In this document: positions 15,045 through 22,800 of the stretch, in pieces | Layout of the letters: each line of letters starts with the position of its first letter | How positions within the stretch are numbered: the stretch's first letter is position 1 | NCBI GenBank assembly: GCA_964588285.1 | Contig: CAZPNX010000001.1 | Location: 211,069 to 275,068, forward strand | Direction of reading: 5' to 3' | DNA: 64,000 bases | Source: CAZPNX01 sp964588285 | Lineage (GTDB): Bacteria; Edwardsbacteria; AC1; EtOH8 | Program-made: the position numbers and the translations under genes | Notes under the pieces: generated by a model | Told to the model about the DNA's origin: nothing | The model's database searches: none | The model's input: only the letters and a program-made list of their open reading frames with translations

Positions 15045-15111
15045 GCCACAGAGACACTGAGGCACCGAGACCTTGATGAGATGGCGCTCTGTGTCTCCGT
15101 GCCTCCGTGGC
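15045..15111. repeat. CACAGAGAC-type inverted-repeat element
   Basis: The left arm begins GCCACAGAGACACTGAGGCA at 15045. The right arm, read on the minus strand from 15111, begins GCCACGGAGGCACGGAGACA. About 19 of 25 positions match, with a ~17-nt centre. It fills the gap between the GDT1-like gene and the aminotransferase gene. Confidence 0.65.
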
Positions 15112-15116
15112 GAATT

Positions 15117-15389
15117 CTACAGCTTCCCCAGTATCGCCAGCACGCCCATGACGATGAACAGCCCGCCGGCGATGTAGTGAAGGGCGTGCACCGGGACGAA
15201 CTTGGTGATCAGCTCCCCGAACAGGGCGCCGACCAGGGTCACGATCACCAGCGCCAGCCCCCCGCCGAGGAAAACCGAGAACCAGGCCTTGCTCTGGGCG
15301 CTCATGGTGATGACCGCCAGCTGGGTCTTGTCGCCCAGCTCGGCCAGCAGCAGGGTGACGAAGGCGGCGAAGAAGATCTTCCAATTCAT
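15117..15389 (-). CDS. GDT1/TMEM165 (UPF0016) family cation transporter, half-size
   Basis: The product is 90 aa with three TM segments and the family signature LLLAELGDKTQLAVITM at ~13-29. The family exports Mn2+ or Ca2+. Full-length members carry two inverted copies of the E-x-G-D-K/R-[ST] motif; this protein has one, so it would work as a dimer, as in known small bacterial members. It lies downstream of the transketolase C half and a small membrane protein. Confidence 0.9.
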   Translation of the reverse strand: MNWKIFFAAFVTLLLAELGDKTQLAVITMSAQSKAWFSVFLGGGLALVIVTLVGALFGELITKFVPVHALHYIAGGLFIVMGVLAILGKL

Positions 15390-15405
15390 GATCCAGTACC
15401 TTGTT

Positions 15406-15630
15406 TTATTTATCCGATCCGCTGGATTTCTCGCCCTCGTTTACAATCCCGGCGTTCTTGTTGACTATTTCCTCGGCCGATTTCTTCTTGTCCCTGTCCA
15501 GAAATGCGTCCACCGCCCCCAGGCCGGTGGTCGTCAGGCTGCCGCCTCCTTTTCTCACCTTTTTCGACACCAGGATGACGAAGAGGATAAAGGCGGCAAG
15601 CAGGGCAGCTGCGAAAAGCAAAGAAAACAC
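15406..15630 (-). CDS. Small single-TM protein, unknown function
   Basis: The product is 74 aa: one N-terminal TM (FSLLFAAALLAAFILFVILV) followed by a charged, probably cytoplasmic tail (KKVRKGGG; DRDKKKSAEEIVNK). It starts 12 bp after the transketolase C-half stop and ends 16 bp before the GDT1-like gene, so spacing supports a real operon member. I do not recognise the family. Confidence 0.55.
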   Translation of the reverse strand: MFSLLFAAALLAAFILFVILVSKKVRKGGGSLTTTGLGAVDAFLDRDKKKSAEEIVNKNAGIVNEGEKSSGSDK

Positions 15631-15642
15631 TTGACGGCCCCA

Positions 15643-16662
15643 CTAGTTCCTTCGCCGCAGGACTTTCTTTACCGCCCCTGCTATGTCGCCTTCAAGAAGG
15701 CCATATTTTCCGAGCAGCTCCCATGGCTCCCCCGACTCCCCGAAGCTGTCCCGCACCCCCACCATCTCCACCGGCACCGGACACTTTTTTGCCAACACCT
15801 CGGCCACCGCCGAGCCGAACCCGGCCATCACCTGGTGCTCCTCGCAAGTGACCGCGGCCCGGCACTCCTTCGCCGCCTTGACTATCAGCTTCTCGTCAAT
15901 GGGCTTGACCGTGTGCAGGTTAATGACACGGGCCGAAATCCCGAGCTTGGCCAGCTTCTCGGACGCGACCAGGGCAAGGTAGACCATCAGCCCGCAGGCG
16001 AAGATGGCCACGTCCTTCCCCTGGCGGCAAAGTTCTCCACTTTCTATCTGAAAGGGCGCTTTGTCGGTGGTGATGACCGGAGTCGGCTCCCGACCCAAGC
16101 GGATATAGACCGGGCCCTTAATCCTGGCGGCCGCCAGCGTCGCCCGTTTAGCCTCGTTGGAATCGCAGGGCACGATGACCTTCATGCCCGGCAACACCCG
16201 CATCAGGGCTATCTCCTCCAGGGCCTGATGGGTAGCGCCGTCCGGGCCGACCGAAAGCCCGCCGTGGGCGCCCACTATTTTGACATTCAGGTCCCCGTAA
16301 CAGATGGAGGTCCGTATCTGATCCCAAGCCCGTCCCGCCAGAAAGACTCCATAGGTGTTGACGAAGGGAATCTTTCCAGTTAATGACAATCCGCCGGCCA
16401 TGCCCACCATATTCTGCTCGGCGATGCCGCAGTCAAAAAAGCGCGTCGGGAACTTTTCGGCGAACCTGGAGGTCAGGGTGGACTTGGCCAAATCGGCGTC
16501 CAGCACCACCACCCGGGGGTCCGACTTTCCCAGTTCCAGCAGGGCCTCGGCATAGCCGAACCGGGTCGGCTTCTGCTCGATGGTTTTCAGGTCCAGATCA
16601 CAGGCCAGCCAGGCGGGTTGCCGGGGACCGATCTTTCTTGCTTTTTTTTCTGCCATTCTCAT
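15643..16662 (-). CDS. Transketolase, C-terminal subunit (Pyr plus C domains)
   Basis: The product is 339 aa. The pyrimidine-binding domain holds the catalytic Glu region FFDCGIAEQNMVGMAGGLSL, then FVNTYGVFLAGRAWDQIR and VGAHGGLSVGPDGATHQALE. The C-terminal transketolase domain has INLHTVKPIDEKLI and VTCEEHQVMAGFGSAVAEV. It needs the N-terminal, ThDP-pyrophosphate-binding half, found at 18988-19830, to form an active enzyme that moves two-carbon units in the pentose phosphate pathway. Its start overlaps the stop of the upstream lipoprotein gene (ATGA). Three genes separate the two halves, which is unusual. Confidence 0.92.
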   Translation of the reverse strand: MRMAEKKARKIGPRQPAWLACDLDLKTIEQKPTRFGYAEALLELGKSDPRVVVLDADLAKSTLTSRFAEKFPTRFFDCGIAEQNMVGMAGGLSLTGKIPFVNTYGVFLAGRAWDQIRTSICYGDLNVKIVGAHGGLSVGPDGATHQALEEIALMRVLPGMKVIVPCDSNEAKRATLAAARIKGPVYIRLGREPTPVITTDKAPFQIESGELCRQGKDVAIFACGLMVYLALVASEKLAKLGISARVINLHTVKPIDEKLIVKAAKECRAAVTCEEHQVMAGFGSAVAEVLAKKCPVPVEMVGVRDSFGESGEPWELLGKYGLLEGDIAGAVKKVLRRRN

Positions 16663-17240
16663 TCAAACGGCGACTGGTCCAGCATCAGATCGAACGGCCA
16701 GTTCCAAAGCTCCAGGTAGGAAGCTTGGCGGCTGGCCACCACGTCCTCGATACCCTGGTCGTACACCGCCGAGCGCAGCTTGGCGTACACCAGCTTCCCC
16801 CTTATCCTGCCGCCGGGACGGGCGTCGCACTCCTCGACCGTCAGTCGCCCTTCGGCGTCCGGGAACGATGATTCGTACCCGAGCATGATGCCCTCTGGCA
16901 GGGGTCGGGCCGACGACAGCCGGTAGTTCACCCAGACCCCGCGTTCGCTTCCCCCGAACGCGATCTCCCGGCCGGTCTCGACGTCGGGCTTGAATGATAT
17001 CTCCAGCCCCGGGATGGGGCGGGCCGTCCGCCGGTTTTGAGGGAAGATTATCAAGACTCCGCTGGCGCTGTAGGAGCCCTCATGCTCATAGCCCGAGACG
17101 TAGGCCACCGGAGGCCCCGGCTCCCAGACGAAAAGCGAGCCGTCCAGCCCCATGGCCCGTTCCTTGCTGGGATCGGGCTTGGAGGTGCACCCGGCCATCG
17201 CCGTGAGCAGGACAGCCATTACAACAGCATAACGCCTCAT
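16659..17240 (-). CDS. Hypothetical lipoprotein
   Basis: The product is 193 aa from ATG 17240. That start overlaps the aldo/keto reductase stop (ATGA) and gives a lipoprotein signal (MRRYAVVMAVLLTAMAGC, lipobox AMAGC). The mature part is a probable beta-rich domain (DGSLFVWEPGPPVAYVSGY; GLEISFKPDVETGREIAF; GGRIRGKLVYAKLRSAVYDQ). I know no family for it. It sits between unrelated metabolic genes and interrupts the transketolase pair. Confidence 0.7.
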   Translation of the reverse strand: MRRYAVVMAVLLTAMAGCTSKPDPSKERAMGLDGSLFVWEPGPPVAYVSGYEHEGSYSASGVLIIFPQNRRTARPIPGLEISFKPDVETGREIAFGGSERGVWVNYRLSSARPLPEGIMLGYESSFPDAEGRLTVEECDARPGGRIRGKLVYAKLRSAVYDQGIEDVVASRQASYLELWNWPFDLMLDQSPFE

Positions 17241-18388
17241 TTCCCGGGCCACTCCTTCAGCGTTTCGCGGACCTTGGCCAGCAGATCCCGGATGGCCAGC
17301 TTCTGGGGGCATTTCTCCTCGCACAGGCCGCATTGGGTGCAGGCCTCGGCCCGCTGTTCCGGCTTGGGCTTGAGCCATTCCCAGTACATGTACCAGGAGA
17401 GTGTGAAGTTGTTGTAGCGCGCCCCCTCGTTGTAGATGGAGAAGTTCCGAGGGATGTCCACCCCCTGGGGGCAGGGCAGGCAGTACTTGCAGTCGGTGCA
17501 GCCGATGGCGACCGACTCAGAGTAAAGCTTCCTGACCTTCTCCACGATTTCCCGGTCGCCGGACGACAGCCCCCCGGCTTCGGCCTCCGAGGCGGTGGCC
17601 AGGTTGTCCTCAAGCTGCTCCAGGCTGTTCATCCCGGACAGGGCCAGGGTCACCTCCGGATGGTCGTATATCCAACGCAAGGCCCAGGATGACGGACTCC
17701 AGTCGCGACCGCTTGTTTTATAGACTTCCCGAACCGCAGGCGGCGGCGTGGACAGCAGTCCGCCGCGGAGCGGCTCCATGACCACCACCGCCATCCCCTT
17801 TTCCGCCGCCAGCTTCAGTTCCTCATGCCCAGCTTGCTCTCCGGCGTCCATGAAGTTGTACTGCACCTGGCAGAAAGCCCAGTCGTAGGCACCGAGGATA
17901 TCCCTGAAGACCTCGGGTTTGTCGTGGAAGGAAAATCCCAGATGCCCGATCCTCCCCTCCTTCATCTTCTCCTCCGCCCAATCGAAAACCCCGGCCTCCC
18001 TGATGGCCGGCCAGCTGCGCTTGTTGAGTGCGTGCAGCAGGTAGAAATCTATCCGATCGTCTCCCAGCCGCTCCAGCTGTTCGCCCAGAAATCTGTCCAT
18101 GTCCGCCCGTTCCTTGACGCTCCAAACCGGCATCTTGGTGGCCACCCGCACCCTTTGCCGGTAGCCGTCCCTCAGGGCCTTGCCGACGACCGTTTCGCTG
18201 TTTCCCCCGTGGTAGACGTAGGCCGTGTCCACGTAGTTGACGCCGCCCTCGATGGCACGGCGCATCAGCTCGATGGCCCGTGGCTCGTCGATCTTCGCCA
18301 TGTCCCCTTCCAGGAATTGCAGACGCATGGCTCCGAAGCCAAGTATCGATGCCCGAAAGCCTGTCTTGCCGAAAGGTCGGAATCGCAT
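17237..18388 (-). CDS. Aldo/keto reductase with C-terminal 4Fe-4S ferredoxin domain
   Basis: The product is 383 aa. An AKR barrel at ~1-290 has RPFGKTGFRASILGFGAMRL, the catalytic NYVDTAYVYHGGNSE (Asp, Tyr) and FYLLHALN. A cysteine-rich tail binds iron-sulfur clusters: IGCTDCKYCLPCPQGVDIP and ACTQCGLCEEKCPQKL. This AKR-ferredoxin fusion is widespread in anaerobes; its substrates are generally unknown. It starts 36 bp downstream of the nitroreductase stop, so the two redox genes are probably cotranscribed. Confidence 0.93.
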   Translation of the reverse strand: MRFRPFGKTGFRASILGFGAMRLQFLEGDMAKIDEPRAIELMRRAIEGGVNYVDTAYVYHGGNSETVVGKALRDGYRQRVRVATKMPVWSVKERADMDRFLGEQLERLGDDRIDFYLLHALNKRSWPAIREAGVFDWAEEKMKEGRIGHLGFSFHDKPEVFRDILGAYDWAFCQVQYNFMDAGEQAGHEELKLAAEKGMAVVVMEPLRGGLLSTPPPAVREVYKTSGRDWSPSSWALRWIYDHPEVTLALSGMNSLEQLEDNLATASEAEAGGLSSGDREIVEKVRKLYSESVAIGCTDCKYCLPCPQGVDIPRNFSIYNEGARYNNFTLSWYMYWEWLKPKPEQRAEACTQCGLCEEKCPQKLAIRDLLAKVRETLKEWPGK

Positions 18389-18424
18389 GTTTTCTTTCAG
18401 AACGTTGCCTTTTCCACCCGGGGA

Positions 18425-18934
18425 CTACCACTGCTCCTGGTGCACCTTGCCGGCGTCGTAGCGCTTTTCCTTGTGAGGTTTTTCGCCGGGCCTGCCCAGA
18501 GAAATGACGGACAACGGGACCACGTTCTTGGGCAGGCGCAGCAGCCTCTGAATCCCGGAGACCCTTTCCCGCCGGGGATGCACCCCCAGCCATACCGCCC
18601 CCAGCCCCAGGGCATGGGCCGCCAGCAGGACGTTTTGGGTGGCGGCGGCGCAGTCCTGCACCCAGTAGCCCCGGTGTTTTTCGGCGCCAAGGTCGCCGCA
18701 GATAACGATGGCGGCCCCGGCCTGTTTCAGCATTTGAGAGTATGGATGGATATCGGTTATCTTCAGGAGGGTTTCTTTCTCACGGACCACGATGAACTGC
18801 CAGGCCTGCTGGTTTCCGGCCGAGGGGGCGTTCATGGCCGCCTCTAGAATCTTCCTGAGTTTGTTTTCCGGGATCGTGCCGGGCTTGTACTTCCGGATAC
18901 TGCGCCGGGTCATTATGCACTTCATGGCTTCCAT
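18425..18934 (-). CDS. Nitroreductase family protein
   Basis: The product is 169 aa from ATG 18934, preceded by GGGAAAGAG. FMN-binding nitroreductase features are MTRRSIRKYKPGTIPE, EAAMNAPSAGNQQAWQFIVV, DCAAATQNVLLAAHALGLGA and the C-terminal VISLGRPGEKPHKEKR. Such flavoproteins reduce quinones, nitroaromatics or enones. A TATAAT box and an adjacent perfect 16-bp palindrome lie upstream (18950-18975), suggesting its own regulated promoter. It follows the transketolase N half. Confidence 0.9.
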   Translation of the reverse strand: MEAMKCIMTRRSIRKYKPGTIPENKLRKILEAAMNAPSAGNQQAWQFIVVREKETLLKITDIHPYSQMLKQAGAAIVICGDLGAEKHRGYWVQDCAAATQNVLLAAHALGLGAVWLGVHPRRERVSGIQRLLRLPKNVVPLSVISLGRPGEKPHKEKRYDAGKVHQEQW

Positions 18935-18949
18935 CTCTTTCCCCGTTTT

Positions 18950-18975
18950 ATTATAGCAGCGTTGAACGTTCAACG
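18950..18975 (-). promoter_or_regulatory. -10 box with 16-bp perfect palindrome upstream of nitroreductase
   Basis: On the minus strand TATAAT (18955-18950) lies just downstream of CGTTGAACGTTCAACG (18960-18975), a perfect dyad in the -35/spacer position. No good -35 hexamer is present, which fits activator- or repressor-controlled expression. Confidence 0.4.
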
Positions 18976-18987
18976 TTGCTAAGGGTC

Positions 18988-19830
18988 CTACGATAATTCG
19001 TTAAGTGCCTTTTCGTATTCCTCCCGGTTCGGCGCCCGGCCGTGCCACTCCGCCCGGTTCTCCATGAACGACACCCCCTTGCCCTTGACCGTCCGCGCCA
19101 GGATGACGGTGGGCTTCCCCTTGGCACTGGAGGCTCGTTCGAAGGCGCTGATCAAAGCCTCCACCCTGTGGCCGTCCACCTCCAACACGTTCCAGCGGAA
19201 GGCGCGCCATTTCTCGGACAGCGGGGCCAGGCCCATCACCTGCTCCACCTGGCCGTCTATCTGTAGGCCGTTGTAATCGACCACGGCGCACAGATTATCC
19301 AATTTATAGTGCCCGGCGGCCATGGCCGCCTCCCAGACCTGGCCCTCCTGAAGCTCGCCGTCGCCTAATAGACAGTAGACGCGGTTGGATTTTCCATCCA
19401 TCTTGAATCCCAAAGCCGTGCCCGCGGCCAGCGACAGGCCCTGTCCCAAGGATCCGCTGGAGGCCTCCACCCCCAAAGTCTTCAGCCGGTGGGGGTGGCC
19501 CTGGAGCATCGAACCCAGTTTCCGGAACTTCAGGAACTCTGGCCTGTCGAAGTAACCGGCCTCGCCCAAGGCGGCGTAGAGCACGGGACAGGCATGGCCT
19601 TTTGAAAGAAAAAAGCGGTCGCGCCCCTCGCCTCTCGGTTTTTTCGGGTCGTGACGCATCACATTGAAATAGAGAACCGCCATGATCTCGGCCGCGGACA
19701 ACGAACCGCCGGGATGGCCCGAGCCGGCGGCGTGGGTCATCTCGATGATATCGCGCCGGATGACCCGGGCGATTTGTTTCAATCTTTCGGCCGGCGGAGT
19801 GACCATGCAACTTTGGCCGGTTGAAAGCAA
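18988..19830 (-). CDS. Transketolase, N-terminal subunit (ThDP-PP domain)
   Basis: The product is 280 aa. Features are AAGSGHPGGSLSAAEIMAVL, FFLSKGHACPVLYAAL, GSLGQGLSLAAGTALG and the ThDP motif LLGDGELQEGQVWEAAM...VVDYNGLQIDG. It is the partner of the C half at 15643-16662. The start could be the first codon (19830) or ATG nine codons in (MVTPPAERL). It begins 4 bp after the transaldolase stop, so pentose-phosphate genes are grouped, but nitroreductase, aldo/keto reductase and a lipoprotein separate it from its partner. Confidence 0.92.
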   Translation of the reverse strand: MLSTGQSCMVTPPAERLKQIARVIRRDIIEMTHAAGSGHPGGSLSAAEIMAVLYFNVMRHDPKKPRGEGRDRFFLSKGHACPVLYAALGEAGYFDRPEFLKFRKLGSMLQGHPHRLKTLGVEASSGSLGQGLSLAAGTALGFKMDGKSNRVYCLLGDGELQEGQVWEAAMAAGHYKLDNLCAVVDYNGLQIDGQVEQVMGLAPLSEKWRAFRWNVLEVDGHRVEALISAFERASSAKGKPTVILARTVKGKGVSFMENRAEWHGRAPNREEYEKALNELS

Positions 19831-19834
19831 GGCC

Positions 19835-20479
19835 TCACTTCTTCACCTTGGCCCAGTCGTCCAAAAAACGCTTGATGCCGATGTCGGTCAACGGATGGGT
19901 CGCCAGCTGCTTGAGGACGCCAAAGGGCACGGTGGCGATGTGGGCTCCGATGCGGGCCGACTCCAGCAGGTGTATCGGATTGCGGACGCTGGCCACGATC
20001 ACTTGGGTCTTGATGTCGTAGTTCTGGTAGATGTTGATGATGTCGTCGATGAGGTCCATGCCCTCGGTCGAGATGTCGTCCAGCCGGCCGACGAACGGGC
20101 TGATGAAGGTAGCCCCGGCCTTGGCTGCCAGCAGGGCCTGGTTGGCGGAGAAGATCAGAGTGACGTTGGTCATGACGCCTCGCTTCGATAGCGACTTGAC
20201 CGCTTTCAGGCCCTCGGTGGTCATGGGGATCTTGATGGTGATATTCTTATGGATCTTAAGCAGGGGTTCGGCCTCCCGGAGCATGCCCTCGGCATCCTGG
20301 CTTATCACCTCGGCCGACACCGGGCCATTCACGATGGAGCATATCTCCTTGACCACCTCTACGAAGTCCCGCCCCTCCTTGGCGATAAGCGAAGGATTGG
20401 TGGTCACCCCGTCCAGAATGCCCCAGGAAGCGGCCTCCCGTATCTCGGCCACATTGGCGGTGTCTATGAACAGCTTCAT
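19835..20479 (-). CDS. Transaldolase / fructose-6-phosphate aldolase family
   Basis: The product is 214 aa, the compact TalC/MipB type. It reads MKLFIDTANVAEIREAASWG, DGVTTNPSLIAKEG, the Schiff-base lysine in ITIKIPMTTEGLKAVK, NVTLIFSANQALLAAKAG, FISPFVGRLDD, and ends with the ~20-residue lid. It transfers dihydroxyacetone units in the pentose phosphate pathway and is placed directly upstream of the transketolase N half. AGGAGAT precedes the ATG. Confidence 0.95.
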   Translation of the reverse strand: MKLFIDTANVAEIREAASWGILDGVTTNPSLIAKEGRDFVEVVKEICSIVNGPVSAEVISQDAEGMLREAEPLLKIHKNITIKIPMTTEGLKAVKSLSKRGVMTNVTLIFSANQALLAAKAGATFISPFVGRLDDISTEGMDLIDDIINIYQNYDIKTQVIVASVRNPIHLLESARIGAHIATVPFGVLKQLATHPLTDIGIKRFLDDWAKVKK

Positions 20480-20575
20480 CAGTATCTCCTTTTTTTATCG
20501 GGAAGACAGGAAGGCATGAATTGATTTACCGTCTTCGAGTTTTCCATGGTTGTTGACTATAAAGATTGTTTTAAT

Positions 20576-20751
20576 GGAACCTCTATAAATAGCGTTTTGT
20601 CTATGTTTCAACCATGCTCAACATGACAAAACGCCGTGTACACGGGCCATGCTGAGCCCAGTTTGAGGTGAGCTGGACCCTGAGCCTGCCGAAGGGTTGC
20701 CGAAACCGTCGAAGCATGGCCGCATCCAATGTTAACATTATTAGAGGTTTT
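20576..20751. mobile_element. MITE-like repeat A, copy 1 (176 bp)
   Basis: The ends are GGAACCTCTA (20576-20585) and TAGAGGTTTT (20742-20751), inverted except for the last two bases. Inside is a hairpin GCGTTTTGTC/GACAAAACGC, then a CATGCTGAGC...GTCGAAGCATG segment. A second copy with the same length, order and most of the sequence lies at 41011-41185. It has no coding capacity and fills the gap between transaldolase and the PPC gene. Confidence 0.75.
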
Positions 20752-20803
20752 TTTTAAGTTTGTTAAGATTCATGGTTTCCTGGATTCCTTGTGAAATAAA
20801 GCT

Positions 20804-21229
20804 TTATTCGAAGAACATCCCCATCAGGCCGGTATCCTCTTCCTTGCGACGGACGATCGGAGCGTCAGACAATAGCAGGACCAGCTCGTTGGTGACCTTG
20901 ACCTTGCCGGTTCCCAGATGCCCGCCGAAGGCGTTGGCCCGATGGTCGGCCAGGCAGGCGTGAATGTGGAAGGCGTAAGTGCCGTCGGACTGCAGGGCGA
21001 TGGTGCCGGTGGCCGATATCAGCTCCATGGGCTCGGCAAAACTAGAGGTGGCGTATTTCCCATTGCCGACGAAGGCCCGCAGCTCAACATCGGAGAGCAT
21101 GCCGGCAGCGCTCACCAGCACCGCGGTCTTCACCTTATGCTGGCGGCAGGCCTGCTCCAAGGAGGCGAAGAAATCCTCATCAGGAAAGAGGCGTACGAAA
21201 AGCTTATCCCAGGAAACCTGTGAAATCAT
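20804..21229 (-). CDS. PPC/DUF296 domain protein
   Basis: The product is 141 aa and covers one whole PPC domain: FVRLFPDEDFFASLEQACRQ, VLVSAAGMLSDVELRAF, MELISATGTIAL, and the conserved histidine stretch YAFHIHACLADHRANAFGGH. The fold is a trimer found alone in bacteria and with AT-hooks in plants; the bacterial function is unknown. It stands alone behind a consensus promoter (21258-21286). Confidence 0.9.
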   Translation of the reverse strand: MISQVSWDKLFVRLFPDEDFFASLEQACRQHKVKTAVLVSAAGMLSDVELRAFVGNGKYATSSFAEPMELISATGTIALQSDGTYAFHIHACLADHRANAFGGHLGTGKVKVTNELVLLLSDAPIVRRKEEDTGLMGMFFE

Positions 21230-21257
21230 GATTCACCGCCATTAATGTTGAACTTGC

Positions 21258-21286
21258 ATTATACTTGAAAAGGCACTTCCTGTCAA
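21258..21286 (-). promoter_or_regulatory. Consensus sigma70 promoter for PPC gene
   Basis: On the minus strand TTGACA (21281-21286) and TATAAT (21258-21263) are both exact, with a 17-bp spacer. The start site lies ~22 bp before the ATG at 21229. Confidence 0.8.
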
Positions 21287-21306
21287 CCTGTTATAACCGA
21301 AGACGG

Positions 21307-22800
21307 TCAGAAGTCGCTGCCTGCCAAGAGGTGTATCTTGCCGTCTAAAGGCCCGTCGTCGCGCCCCAATCCATAATCCACCTCCACCCGGCCGATTCTG
21401 GTCGCCAGCCTGAAGCCGAACCCTAAGCCATGGCGGATGCCGCGCTGGCCCCGGAAGCCGTCCCAATAATAGCCTGCATCCCAGAAAGTATGGAAAGCCA
21501 GAGCTCGGTCGGCTATCAGCCTTAGCTCAATCGAGCTCCAGGCCACCTGGTCGGCCAGGAACTGGTCTTCGAAATATCCGCGCAGGCTGCCGGCGCCGCC
21601 CATGGCGAACTGGTCAGGCCTGGGCACCGGTTTCTCGCCGCTGACCGCCGCCCGTCCATGAAATCCTCCATAGGCTAACACTTTCGGCCGAGCCTTGAGG
21701 AGCAGTCCGCCATCGCCCCATATCCTGGCAACAGTGTGTTGAACGTTGGATTGTGGATAACGCTTGCGGCCATATTCCAACCGGGTCGAGGCCCAGAGGC
21801 CTTCCGTTGATGGGCCGGATTCACGAAAATCAACCGATAGCTGCCAGAGCGAGCTGTACTTCAGACTGCGCCCCACCTGCTGGGCCTGTCCCGGAACCAC
21901 CCTATCCAGGCTGCCGCCGAACCCGGCGTTCAAATTATCCCCCAATGATATTACAAGCAGGGCTCCCGCTCTGGTCTGGACATAGCTGGAATCCTCCACC
22001 CGGTGGGAGGCCTCTAATTCCGATGAAACGGGAAAGCCCAGGATCCAGGGTTCCCTATATTTCATCTCCAGCCTGCTGTTGTCCCGTCTGGGCCTCTGCC
22101 ATTTAAGTTCGAATGACCTGGCTGTGCCGGCAATGTTGGCCAGAGAAATACTCAGGGCCCCGGCCAACCAGCCTTTGTCCGAACCCTCAGGCTGCGAGTA
22201 ACCCATGGCTCCATATAAGCTGTGATAGGGCATTTCCTTGACCGGACAGACTAAAACCTCATTCCCCGGCCCCTGCGAGGTGGCTGCCAGGTAGGGGGTT
22301 CCGACCTCGGCAAACAGTCCGCTCTTTTCCAGCCTTTTTATGGCTTGGGACACCTTTCGGCTGTCAAAGGTCGTGGGCACCGCAAGCTGGCTCATCCTGG
22401 CCATCACGTTTCCCCGGGTGACGGCATTTCCGACAAACCTGATGCCGGTCACCGTCACCCTGGGCCCTTCGTCAACTGCGATCACCCGGTGGACCATATC
22501 CGACTCCAGCCGAAATTCGGCCGCAACCGCGGAGGCATGGGGATAACCGTTCATGGCATAAGCCAGGCTGATGGCGGACAGATCTCTGGCCAGGGCGGCG
22601 CTGTCCAGTCTGTCCCCCGGTTTTGTGGCCAGCCTTTCGACCAGATAGGCGGTGGAGATGGCCCGATTGCCCCGGATCTCGGTTCGGCCAACAATCAGAT
22701 CGGGTGCGGGCAGGTCAGCAATCCGTTGGCCGACAGAGGTTCCGGCCGGCCAGGCGCCCAGAACCGTTATCATAACAGACCGCAGGATGATCGTCTTCAT
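21307..22800 (-). CDS. Omp85/BamA-TamA family outer-membrane protein
   Basis: The product is 497 aa with a signal peptide at ~1-24. Two POTRA-like units follow at ~35-185 (LIVGRTEIRGNRAISTAYLV; VTVTGIRFVGNAVTRGNVM). A beta-barrel occupies ~190-497 with the Omp85 lid-lock motif as GGAGSLRGYFEDQF and a C-terminal Phe (IHLLAGSDF). With only two POTRAs it is closer to TamA or two-partner/patatin-type Omp85 proteins than to BamA. Its ATG overlaps the stop of the 1127-aa protein gene (TGATG), so the pair is translationally coupled and likely works together at the outer membrane. Confidence 0.88.
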   Translation of the reverse strand: MKTIILRSVMITVLGAWPAGTSVGQRIADLPAPDLIVGRTEIRGNRAISTAYLVERLATKPGDRLDSAALARDLSAISLAYAMNGYPHASAVAAEFRLESDMVHRVIAVDEGPRVTVTGIRFVGNAVTRGNVMARMSQLAVPTTFDSRKVSQAIKRLEKSGLFAEVGTPYLAATSQGPGNEVLVCPVKEMPYHSLYGAMGYSQPEGSDKGWLAGALSISLANIAGTARSFELKWQRPRRDNSRLEMKYREPWILGFPVSSELEASHRVEDSSYVQTRAGALLVISLGDNLNAGFGGSLDRVVPGQAQQVGRSLKYSSLWQLSVDFRESGPSTEGLWASTRLEYGRKRYPQSNVQHTVARIWGDGGLLLKARPKVLAYGGFHGRAAVSGEKPVPRPDQFAMGGAGSLRGYFEDQFLADQVAWSSIELRLIADRALAFHTFWDAGYYWDGFRGQRGIRHGLGFGFRLATRIGRVEVDYGLGRDDGPLDGKIHLLAGSDF

